Below are positions 1 to 7,198 of a stretch of 64,000 bases of DNA, one piece after another. A program made the position numbers and the translations under genes. The stretch is taken from assembly GCF_002278135.3 (NCBI RefSeq), contig NZ_CP029425.2, positions 5,928,001 to 5,992,000 on the forward strand, read 5' to 3'. The number at the start of each line of letters is the position of its first letter. The first letter of the stretch is position 1. Under the pieces are notes generated by a model. That model was not told the origin of the DNA, did no database searches, and saw nothing but the letters and a program-made list of their open reading frames with translations. The stretch is from Bradyrhizobium ottawaense. GTDB taxonomy: Bacteria; Pseudomonadota; Alphaproteobacteria; Rhizobiales; Xanthobacteraceae.

Positions 1-125
1 GCCTATGCGGCCGCCTTCTGGCGCCGGGAATCGGCGCCTGATCGACCGCCAGCCTGGACCGCCATTTGCGCGAAAATGCGCATTCATGTCTATGGCTTGG
101 AGCACCCGGACGGGCATATCTGCTG

Positions 126-656
126 TCACTCCTCGGAACTTGCCTCCTCGGCGCCGCCGAGCTCTGCAAGACTCTGTTCGAGCGCGCCCAGCATATCCTG
201 CAACTCAGCGAGCTTGCGCGCGCCAAAGCGCCGCGTGATCTCGGCATAGATCGCCTCCGAGGTCGGCGCCACCGAGGCCATCAGCTTCACGCCCTCTTTC
301 GAGATCGAGACCATGCTGCGACGCTGGTCCGCCTTGGCGGTCTTGCGTTCGATCAGATTGCGCGCCTCGAGATCGCGCAGGATGCGCGACAGGCTCGGTC
401 CCAGCAGGAACGCCGTGCGCGCGAGTTCCGTGACCTCGACGGCTTCAATGGCCGCCAGTGCACGCAGGATGCGCCATTGCTGCTCGGTCAAGCGGTGCTC
501 GCGCAGCGAGGGACGAAACTGCCGCATCACCGCTTCGCGGGCCCGCAGCAGCGACATCGGCAGCGAGCGCGAGAAATCGCGCATCGGCACCTGTCTTGCG
601 GTAGGTCCTGCGGCAGGCGCGCTTCCGTTGGCCGGATCAGCCGGTCTCTTCACCAT
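126..656 (-). CDS. hpaR: MarR-family regulator, HpaR type
   Basis: A 176-residue winged-helix repressor of the MarR family. The central part (LTEQQWRILRALA, then a helix-turn-helix and wing ending DQRRSMVSISKEG) is typical of HpaR, the repressor of homoprotocatechuate degradation operons. The N-terminal 25 residues are proline/alanine rich and may not all be translated; an internal ATG at MRDFSRSLPM is an alternative start. It is divergent from hpaH across a 111-bp gap that holds a perfect palindrome, so autorepression and control of the hpa operon are likely. The ligand is inferred from the neighbours, not from visible residues. Confidence 0.88.
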   Translation of the reverse strand: MVKRPADPANGSAPAAGPTARQVPMRDFSRSLPMSLLRAREAVMRQFRPSLREHRLTEQQWRILRALAAIEAVEVTELARTAFLLGPSLSRILRDLEARNLIERKTAKADQRRSMVSISKEGVKLMASVAPTSEAIYAEITRRFGARKLAELQDMLGALEQSLAELGGAEEASSEE

Positions 657-708
657 GATGCCCTTTCAAACCGCAAAATGTTTGCAGTGCAGCAAGCCGA
701 AATTGTGT

Positions 709-737
709 TTGACGCATTCACTTAACATGTTAAGTAT
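709..737 (+). promoter_or_regulatory. Putative HpaR operator overlapping hpaH promoter
   Basis: Positions 720-735 read ACTTAACATGTTAAGT, a perfect 16-bp palindrome centred between the divergent regulator and hpaH. A -35-like TTGACG lies at 709-714, and a weak -10-like TAAGTA at 731-736 overlaps the palindrome, so a dimer bound here would block the promoter. It is AT-rich in a GC-rich background, as expected for a MarR site. Protein binding is inferred. Confidence 0.65.
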
Positions 738-767
738 CTCCCGGCACCCCAATTTGTAAGATCACAA

Positions 768-1574
768 ATGGCGCTTTCCAACGACGATATCCAAGCTTGC
801 GCGAGGCGTCTGCACGAGGCGGAGAAGACCCGCGTGCAGATCCGGCAGCTGTCGCAGGATTTCCCCGGCATCACCATCAACGACGCCTACGCGATTCAGA
901 GGGCCTGGGTCGACGTCAAGATCGCCGAGGGACGCATCGTCAAGGGCCACAAGATCGGCCTGACCTCGAAGGCGATGCAGAGCGCGCTCAATATCGACGA
1001 GCCCGATTCCGGCGTGCTGCTCGACGACATGTTCTTCGCCGATGGCGGGATCATTCCGACCGAGCGCTTCATCGCCACACGCGTCGAGGCCGAGCTCGCC
1101 TTCGTCATGAGCAAGCGGCTCGCGGGGCCGGGCTGCACGCTATTCGACGTACTCAACGCCACCGATTTCGTGGTGCCGGCACTTGAAATTCTGGACACCC
1201 GCATCGAGCGCGTCGATCCCAAGACCAAGGCGACGCGAAAGATCTTCGACACCATCGCCGACAATGCGGCGAATGCCGGCATCGTGCTCGGCGGGCGGCC
1301 GATCCGCCCGCTCGACGCAGACCTGCGCTGGATCGGCACGCTCTGCTTTCGAAACGGCCAGCTCGAAGAGACCGGCCTTGCCGCTGGCGTGCTCAATCAT
1401 CCGGCGACCGCCGTCGCCTGGCTCGCCAACAAGATCGCGCCGCTCGGCCTTGCGCTCGAACCGGGTCAGGTCGTGCTTGCCGGCTCCTTCATCCGCCCGA
1501 TCGAGACCCGCAAGGGCGACACAATTCAAGCCGATTATGGCGCCTACGGCTCGGTCAGCTGCTACTTCGCTTAG
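768..1574 (+). CDS. hpaH: 2-oxo-hept-4-ene-1,7-dioate hydratase
   Basis: A 268-residue protein of the hydratase/decarboxylase branch of the fumarylacetoacetase fold, the usual length for HpaH/HpcG. It adds water to 2-oxohept-ene-1,7-dioate, the step before aldol cleavage in the homoprotocatechuate pathway. Diagnostic stretches are GHKIGLTSKAMQ near residue 62, GVLLDDMFF near 82 and the metal-site region VEAELAFVM near 106. It is the first gene of the plus-strand operon, directly behind the putative HpaR operator. Vinylpyruvate hydratases of other meta-cleavage routes are close relatives; the adjacent hpaF, hpaE and hpaD favour HpaH. Confidence 0.92.
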   Translation: MALSNDDIQACARRLHEAEKTRVQIRQLSQDFPGITINDAYAIQRAWVDVKIAEGRIVKGHKIGLTSKAMQSALNIDEPDSGVLLDDMFFADGGIIPTERFIATRVEAELAFVMSKRLAGPGCTLFDVLNATDFVVPALEILDTRIERVDPKTKATRKIFDTIADNAANAGIVLGGRPIRPLDADLRWIGTLCFRNGQLEETGLAAGVLNHPATAVAWLANKIAPLGLALEPGQVVLAGSFIRPIETRKGDTIQADYGAYGSVSCYFA

Positions 1575-1604
1575 ACGCATAAAAATACAGGGAGTGAAAC
1601 CGCG

Positions 1605-2003
1605 GTGCCGCATTTCACGATTGAATATTCGGCCAATCTCGATGGCCGCCTCGATATCGCGGCGGTGTGCGAGATCGTGCGCAAGGCGGCGGTCGAGACC
1701 GGCATCTTCCCGCTCGGCGGCATCCGCGTCCGCGCCATCAGGTGCGAGCACTATGCGATCGCTGATAACAGGCAAGACTATGGCTTTCTCGACATGGTCC
1801 TGCGCATCGGCGAAGGCCGCGACCTTCCCACGCGCCAGAAAGCCGGCGAGCACGTCTTCCAGGCACTCTCCCGCCATCTCGATCCCGTCTTCGCTGCCAG
1901 CAAGTTCGCTTTGTCGTTCGACATGCAGATCAACGACAAGGACACCAGCTGGAAGCGCAACAACATCCACGACGCCCTGAAAGTGGAAGCCGCCCATGGA
2001 TAA
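1605..2003 (+). CDS. hpaF: 5-carboxymethyl-2-hydroxymuconate isomerase
   Basis: A 132-residue tautomerase-superfamily enzyme that isomerises 5-carboxymethyl-2-hydroxymuconate to the oxo form used by the decarboxylase. The protein begins MPHFTIEYSANLDG; Pro2 becomes the N-terminal catalytic base after Met removal, which fixes the start at the GTG of 1605, preceded by GGGAGTG-like purines. The gene lies 30 bp after hpaH, and its last 8 bp overlap the start of hpaE, a sign of translational coupling. Length and the N-terminal motif match the HpaF/HpcD family. Confidence 0.92.
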   Translation: MPHFTIEYSANLDGRLDIAAVCEIVRKAAVETGIFPLGGIRVRAIRCEHYAIADNRQDYGFLDMVLRIGEGRDLPTRQKAGEHVFQALSRHLDPVFAASKFALSFDMQINDKDTSWKRNNIHDALKVEAAHG

Positions 2004-3534
2004 GCCCAGCCCGAAAGCCGATGTGTTCCAGGCCAACCGCGACCGCGTCGCGCCGCTGCTGAAGAAGCTGCGCACTGAGGGCATCGGTCACATGATCGAC
2101 GGCAAGACCGTGGCCTCGATATCAGGCGAGACGTTCGAGACGAAGTCACCGGTCGACGGCACGACGCTCGCGGGCGTCGCGCGGGGCACTGCCGAGGACA
2201 TCGACCGCGCCGCAACGGCCGCGGCGCTCGCCTTCAAGTCCTGGCGCGACATGGGCCCGGCGATGCGGAAGAAGCTGCTGCATCGCGTGGCCGACGCGAT
2301 CGAGGACAATGCCGACGACATCGCGGTGCTCGAATGCATCGACACCGGCCAGGCCTATCGCTTCATGGCCAAGGCCGCGATCCGCGCCGCCGAGAATTTC
2401 CGCTTCTTCGCCGACAAATGCGCCGAGGCGCGCGACGGCCTCAGCACGCCGAGCGACGAGCACTGGAATATCTCGACGCGCGTGCCGATCGGCCCGGTCG
2501 GCGTGATCACGCCGTGGAATACGCCGTTCATGCTCTCGACCTGGAAGATCGCCCCTGCCCTCGCTGCCGGCTGCACGGTCGTGCACAAGCCGGCCGAGTG
2601 GTCGCCGGTCACCGCCAGCATCTTGTCGAGGCTCGTCAAGGAGGCCGGCGTTCCCGACGGCGTGCTCAACACCGTCCACGGTTTTGGTGAAGAGGCCGGC
2701 AAGACGCTGACCGAGCATCCCGCGATCAAGGCGATCGGCTTCGTCGGCGAAAGCGCGACCGGCTCGGCGATCATGGTGCAGGGTGCACCGACGCTGAAGC
2801 GCGTGCATTTCGAGCTCGGCGGCAAGAACCCCGTGATCGTGTTCGACGACGCCGATCTCGACCGCGCGCTCGATGCCGTCGTGTTCATGATCTACTCGCT
2901 CAACGGCGAGCGCTGCACGTCATCGAGCCGTCTCCTGGTTCAGGCCGGCATTGCGGACAAGTTCACCGAGAAGCTCACCGCGCGCGTGAAGGCGCTGAAG
3001 GTCGGCCATCCGCTCGATCCCTTAACCGAGATCGGACCGCTGATCCACGAACGCCATCTGGCAAAGGTGTGCTCCTATTTCGACGTCGCGCGCCAGGATG
3101 GCGCTGTGATCGCCGTCGGCGGCAAGGCCCATGACGGCCCGGGCGGCGGACATTATGTCGAGCCCACCTTGGTCACCGGCGCGCACGGCAAGATGCGGGT
3201 GGCGCAGGAGGAGGTGTTCGGCCCGTTCCTCACCGTGCTTCCCTTCAAGGACGAAGCTGAAGCCATCGCGATCGCCAACGACATCCGCTATGGCCTGACC
3301 GGCTATGTCTGGACCAACGATGTCGGCCGCGCACTGCGCGTCGCCGACGCGCTGGAGGCCGGCATGATCTGGCTGAACTCGGAAAATGTCCGCCATTTGC
3401 CGACGCCGTTCGGCGGCATGAAGGCCTCCGGCATCGGCCGCGACGGCGGCGACTACTCGTTCGATTTCTACATGGAAACCAAGCATGTCTCGCTGGCACG
3501 GGGCACGCACAAGATTCAGAAACTGGGAATTTGA
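1996..3534 (+). CDS. hpaE: 5-carboxymethyl-2-hydroxymuconate semialdehyde dehydrogenase
   Basis: A 512-residue NAD-dependent aldehyde dehydrogenase that oxidises the ring-cleavage product of HpaD to the dicarboxylate. Visible family features are the cofactor-site stretch ITPWNTPFMLSTWK near 171-184, general base Glu273 in FELGGK and nucleophile Cys307 in NGERCTSSS. The ATG at 1996 overlaps hpaF by 8 bp and has a GGAAG ribosome site 7-8 nt upstream. Superfamily membership is certain; the exact substrate rests on the hpaF and hpaD neighbours. Confidence 0.92.
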   Translation: MDKPSPKADVFQANRDRVAPLLKKLRTEGIGHMIDGKTVASISGETFETKSPVDGTTLAGVARGTAEDIDRAATAAALAFKSWRDMGPAMRKKLLHRVADAIEDNADDIAVLECIDTGQAYRFMAKAAIRAAENFRFFADKCAEARDGLSTPSDEHWNISTRVPIGPVGVITPWNTPFMLSTWKIAPALAAGCTVVHKPAEWSPVTASILSRLVKEAGVPDGVLNTVHGFGEEAGKTLTEHPAIKAIGFVGESATGSAIMVQGAPTLKRVHFELGGKNPVIVFDDADLDRALDAVVFMIYSLNGERCTSSSRLLVQAGIADKFTEKLTARVKALKVGHPLDPLTEIGPLIHERHLAKVCSYFDVARQDGAVIAVGGKAHDGPGGGHYVEPTLVTGAHGKMRVAQEEVFGPFLTVLPFKDEAEAIAIANDIRYGLTGYVWTNDVGRALRVADALEAGMIWLNSENVRHLPTPFGGMKASGIGRDGGDYSFDFYMETKHVSLARGTHKIQKLGI

Positions 3535-3631
3535 GTCATTCCGGGGCGTGCGAAGCACGAGCCCGGAATCCATAACCACAAGCCGGGGTTATGGATCCCG
3601 GGCCTGGCCCTACGGGCCATCCCGGGATGAC
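3535..3631. repeat. Palindromic intergenic element, GTCATTCCGG type
   Basis: It starts at the base after the hpaE stop codon. Outer arms GTCATTCCGG and CCGGGATGAC are inverted, with an inner CATAACCACA/TTATGG motif shared with other elements in this window. RNA would fold into a long hairpin. It lies between co-directional hpaE and hpaD. Confidence 0.8.
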
Positions 3632-3654
3632 AAGCCGAAAGAGGGGAAACGCAA

Positions 3655-4638
3655 ATGCCCGTACCGCAACACATCTTCGAGCCGCCGTTCAACATCATCC
3701 GCTCCAGCCACGTCGTGCTCGACGTGACCGATTTGAAGCTGAGCCGCGAGTTCTACGAGACTATTGTCGGTCTGCATGTTGAGGACGCCGACGACAAGGT
3801 CGTGTACCTGCGCGCCGCCGAGGAGCATCAGCATCACTCGCTGGTGCTGCGCAAGGCGGCGGTGCCCGCCTGCGCCCGGCTCGGCTTCAAGGTCGGCAAC
3901 GACGGAGATCTCGACAAGGCCGCCGCGTTCCTGTCCGAGAACGGCCTTGCCTACGCCTTCGTCGACCAGCCGTTCCAGGGCCGGACCCTGCAGTTCACCG
4001 ATCCCTTCGGCTTCCAGATCGAGCTCTATGCCTCGATGGACCGGCGGCCGCATCTGCTGCGCCGCTACGACCTCTACCGGGGCTGCCATCCGCAGCGGCT
4101 TGATCATTTCAACGTCTTCGCCGCCGAGGTGCAGGACACCGTGGAGTTCTACGCCCGGCTCGGCTTTCGCCTCACCGAATACGCCGAGGAGGATGGACCG
4201 AACGGGCGCATCGCCGCGGCCTGGATGCATCGCAAGGGCAATGTCCACGACTTCGCGATCACCAACGGCAAAGGTCCTCGCCTGCACCATTTCGCCTACT
4301 GGACGCCGACGGCGATGAACATCATCCATCTCTGCGACGTCATGGCGTCCCAAGGCTTTGTCAAGAACATCGAGCGCGGCCCCGGGCGCCACGGCATCTC
4401 GAACGCATTCTTCCTCTATGTCCGCGATCCCGACGGACACCGGCTCGAACTCTACACCAGCGACTATTTCACGGGGGATCACGACCACGAGCCGCTGCGC
4501 TGGTCGCTGCGCGATCCCCGCCGCCAGACGCTGTGGGGCGCCCCCGCGCCGCGCTCCTGGTTCGAGCAGGGCTCGCCGTTTAGCGGGCAGGCCGTGCGTG
4601 AGCCGAAGTTTGTCGCGGACGTGCTGGTGGCGGACTGA
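3655..4638 (+). CDS. hpaD: 3,4-dihydroxyphenylacetate 2,3-dioxygenase
   Basis: A 327-residue two-domain extradiol ring-cleavage dioxygenase of the VOC fold that opens homoprotocatechuate to 5-carboxymethyl-2-hydroxymuconate semialdehyde. The C-terminal domain carries the expected 2-His-1-carboxylate iron or manganese ligands: His151 in RLDHFNVF, His211 or His212 in RLHHFAYW, and Glu265 in GHRLELYT. The region IERGPGRHGISNAFFLYVRDPDG is characteristic of type I extradiol enzymes. The ATG follows a GAGGGG ribosome site. It is separated from hpaE by a palindromic element and followed by an insertion sequence. Confidence 0.93.
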   Translation: MPVPQHIFEPPFNIIRSSHVVLDVTDLKLSREFYETIVGLHVEDADDKVVYLRAAEEHQHHSLVLRKAAVPACARLGFKVGNDGDLDKAAAFLSENGLAYAFVDQPFQGRTLQFTDPFGFQIELYASMDRRPHLLRRYDLYRGCHPQRLDHFNVFAAEVQDTVEFYARLGFRLTEYAEEDGPNGRIAAAWMHRKGNVHDFAITNGKGPRLHHFAYWTPTAMNIIHLCDVMASQGFVKNIERGPGRHGISNAFFLYVRDPDGHRLELYTSDYFTGDHDHEPLRWSLRDPRRQTLWGAPAPRSWFEQGSPFSGQAVREPKFVADVLVAD

Positions 4639-4685
4639 TGCCCATGACCAGCCGAGCTTCTCTTCCTGTCGTCCCTGCGAACGCA

Positions 4686-6173
4686 CTAGGGCATGCACAT
4701 ATCTGGTGCGGCGGATTGACTCGGGTTCGCCCTGGGGGTTCCAGAATCGGAGATCTATGTGATTCCTATTGCGGCACTCCATGGTTTGGACGGGGGTGCT
4801 GCGATGTTGTCACGGATTGACTGGACGCTGGGCCGGTTCGGGGATCGTCGTCTCGATAAAGGGGGGCGGCGCTCGCTGAACGCATGGTTGCGGGCAAAAC
4901 TGTCTGCCTTCGGCAGCTCTCCAGGGGGAACCGCGCGCTGGAAGTGCGGTTCAACCGCTTTCTTGGCCATGACAAGGTGACGGTGGATCGGATCATCGAA
5001 AGCTGGAGCAATAGCACGGGCCCTGCCGTGGAAGGCCGCCACGTGCTGGCCATCCAGGACACCAGCGAGATCCACTTCAACACCACGCCGCAACGCCGGC
5101 GCGGGCTCGGAGAAATCGGCAAAGGCAATAACCACGGCGTGCTGCTGCACCCGCTGCTGGCTGTGGACGCCGACGACGGCAGCTGTCTTGGGCTTTTGAG
5201 CGGGCAGATATGGACGCGCGCAGGTCGCCGCACGACCTCGCATGATGATCGGGAATTATCGGACAAGGAATCGCAACGCTGGATATCGACTGCCGTGGCG
5301 GCAAGGCCGCTGCTCACCAAGGCCGCGGCGGTGACGGTGCTGGGTGACCGCGAGAGCGATATTTTTGCCCTTTATGCCAGCTCGGCCAAGCAACATTTCC
5401 ACGTCATCGCGCGCAGCATGCATGATCGCAAGCTTGCCGACCGCAGCAGCCTGTATGAGGCCAGCGATGCCATGGCCGCGGTGGACCAGCGTATGATCCA
5501 ACTGCCTGCGCGCGCCGCGCGGCCGGCTCGCCTGGCCCACCTCGAACTTCGCTTTGGCGCAATCGAGCTCGCCCGCCCGCAGAATAAGTTCTTGCACCAT
5601 CTGCCGAAAAGCTTGCCGCTGGCGGTGGTCGATGTGCGCGAGATTAACGCCGAAACCGGCATAGAGCCGCTGCACTGGCGGCTTCTCACCTCTCACGAGG
5701 TCACCAGCATCGAGGACGCCTGGCGCATCGTCCAATGGTACAAGCAGCGCTGGATCATCGAGCAGTTCTTCCGCATCCTGAAGACACAAGGCCTCAAGCT
5801 CGAAGACAGTCAGATCGGATCCGCCGATCGGCTTCTCAAGCTGGTTGCGATCGCCGCCAAGGCGGCCGTCATCACCATCCAGCTTCTGCAGGCCCGCAAT
5901 GGTGGTCGCCAGCCCATTCTCGCGGCCTTCGACAACGGCCAAATTGGCGCGCTCACAGCCCTCAACCGGCAACTCGAAGCCGCGAGCAAGCGACTAAAGA
6001 ACCCACATCCGCCCGATAGTCTCGCTTGGGCCGCCTGGATCATCGGCCGTCTCGGCGGGTGGGATGGCTACCCATCGTCCAAGCCGCCGGGCCCGATCAC
6101 CTTCAAAAACGGCCTCGAATACTTCAACGCCGTCGCAGCAGGATGGAGCCTCAGAGATATGTGCATGCCCTAG
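4686..6173 (+). mobile_element. IS4-family (IS50-like) insertion sequence, 1488 bp
   Basis: Terminal inverted repeats of 19 bp are perfect: CTAGGGCATGCACATATCT at 4686-4704 and its complement at 6155-6173. They are flanked by a 10-bp direct repeat TGCGAACGCA at 4676-4685 and 6174-6183, the target duplication. The only gene is a DDE transposase whose TAG stop lies inside the right repeat. Intact ends and an identical target duplication suggest recent insertion. The target is the centre of a small hairpin in a palindromic element between hpaD and the FAH-family gene. Confidence 0.95.
4804..6173 (+). CDS. IS4-family transposase, needs a -1 frameshift
   Basis: The N-terminal segment MLSRIDWTLGRFGDRRLDKG is read from ATG 4804. 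The rest continues one frame back after a run of six G at 4861-4866, giving GAALAERMVAGKTVCLRQ, about 456 residues in all. Counting from the internal ATG 4884, the catalytic triad is Asp59 (AIQDTSE), Asp155 (LGDRESD) and Glu293 (YKQRWIIEQF), matching the Tn5 DDE pattern with the Y-R-E signature. The reading frame change could be programmed slippage on the G run or a one-base loss that inactivates the gene. The internal ATG 4884 could make an N-terminally short protein like the Tn5 inhibitor; this is inference. Confidence 0.85.
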
Positions 6174-6310
6174 TGCGAACGCAGGGACCCATAACCACAG
6201 GGAGGAGTTTTGCGAAATTTGGTCGTTCGGGATCGTCACCGTGCGCTATCGATGGATCACGCGGTTTGGGTCCCTGCGTTCGCAGGGACGACAAGAGAGA
6301 TAGACTGCCT

Positions 6311-7180
6311 ATGAAACTCCCTCGCCTCGCTACCTATTCCGTCAAGGGCGATGCCCGTTATGGGGCCGTCCTCGAGGGCGGCATCGTCGACCTCTCCACA
6401 CGTTACGCAAAACACTATCCGACGCTGCGCGAGGTGATCGCGGCCGGAAAGCTCGCGAGCCTCGCCGAGGAAGCCGCCAGCCGCGCGCCGGACCACGCGC
6501 TCGATGACATCACCTGGCTGCCGCCCGTGCCCGCGCCGGAAAAGATCATCTGCATCGGCGTCAACTATCCCGACCGCAACGCCGAATACAGGGATGGCCA
6601 GGACGCACCGAAATATCCGAGCATGTTCATGCGCTCGCCCCGCTCCTTCGTCGGCCACGAGACGCCGCTGGTGCGCCCGCGTGCGTCCGCGCAGCTCGAT
6701 TATGAGGGCGAGATCGTGCTGGTGATCGGCAAGCAAGGGCGGCATATTCCGGAAAGCGCTGCGCTCGATCACATCGCCGCGCTGACGCTCTGCAACGAAG
6801 GCTCGGTGCGCGATTGGCTTCGGCATGCCAAGTTCAACGTGACACAGGGCAAGAACTTTGATTCCAGCGGCAGCCTCGGCCCATGGCTCGTGCCCTACCT
6901 GCAGGAATCGCAGATCGCCGATGTCAGGCTCACCACGCATGTCAACGGCGAGCTCAGGCAGGACGATCGCACCAGCCGGCTGATGTTCTCCTTCCGCTAC
7001 CTCATCAACTATATCTCCACCTTCGCAACGCTCGTTCCCGGCGATATCATCGTCACGGGCACGCCGACCGGCGCCGGTGCCCGATTCGATCCGCCGCGTT
7101 ACCTGAAGCCGGGCGATGTCATCGAGGTCGCGGCCGAAGGCATCGGCAGCTTGCGAAATGGCGTCGTCGACGAGGCCTAA
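6311..7180 (+). CDS. Fumarylacetoacetate hydrolase family protein, probable HpaG role
   Basis: A 289-residue FAH-superfamily enzyme. The catalytic region begins PEKIICIGVNYPDRNAEY near residue 76, and the acidic metal ligands sit in LDYEGEIVLVIG. The C-terminal TGTPTGAGARFDPPRYLKPGDVIEVAAEGIG is typical of the family. In an hpa operon lacking another candidate, it could decarboxylate 5-oxopent-3-ene-1,2,5-tricarboxylate (HpaG), but acylpyruvate hydrolases look alike. ATG 6311 (MKLPRLATYSVKGDARYG) is chosen because upstream in-frame codons run through the palindromic element. The upstream IS may weaken its transcription from the hpaH promoter. Confidence 0.85.
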   Translation: MKLPRLATYSVKGDARYGAVLEGGIVDLSTRYAKHYPTLREVIAAGKLASLAEEAASRAPDHALDDITWLPPVPAPEKIICIGVNYPDRNAEYRDGQDAPKYPSMFMRSPRSFVGHETPLVRPRASAQLDYEGEIVLVIGKQGRHIPESAALDHIAALTLCNEGSVRDWLRHAKFNVTQGKNFDSSGSLGPWLVPYLQESQIADVRLTTHVNGELRQDDRTSRLMFSFRYLINYISTFATLVPGDIIVTGTPTGAGARFDPPRYLKPGDVIEVAAEGIGSLRNGVVDEA

Positions 7181-7198
7181 CAGGATTGGAATGATGCA

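Larger units (their letters stand above)
4668..6292. repeat. Palindromic element (GTCGTCCC type) split by an IS
   Basis: The left part, 4668-4685, and the right part, 6184-6292, form one element once the IS and one target copy are removed. The restored left arm then matches the right arm at 6271-6292 as a perfect 22-bp inverted repeat. The interior carries CCCATAACCACAGGGAG, as in the elements at 29668 and 37664. Confidence 0.85.

Noticed and set aside
5-238. Small frame at the window start
   Set aside because: Overlaps the hpaR 3' end on the other strand, has no ribosome site and no recognisable protein features.
3535-3631. Palindromic elements as a CRISPR array
   Set aside because: Copies are single, kilobases apart, not regularly spaced, and no cas gene is present.
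6184-6310. FAH gene start inside the palindromic element upstream of 6311
   Set aside because: The in-frame upstream codons translate repeat and IS sequence; homology and MKLPRLATYSVKG begin at 6311.
7181-7198. Leader attenuator before the acetolactate-synthase-like gene
   Set aside because: Only 18 bp separate it from the preceding gene, too short for a leader peptide or riboswitch.
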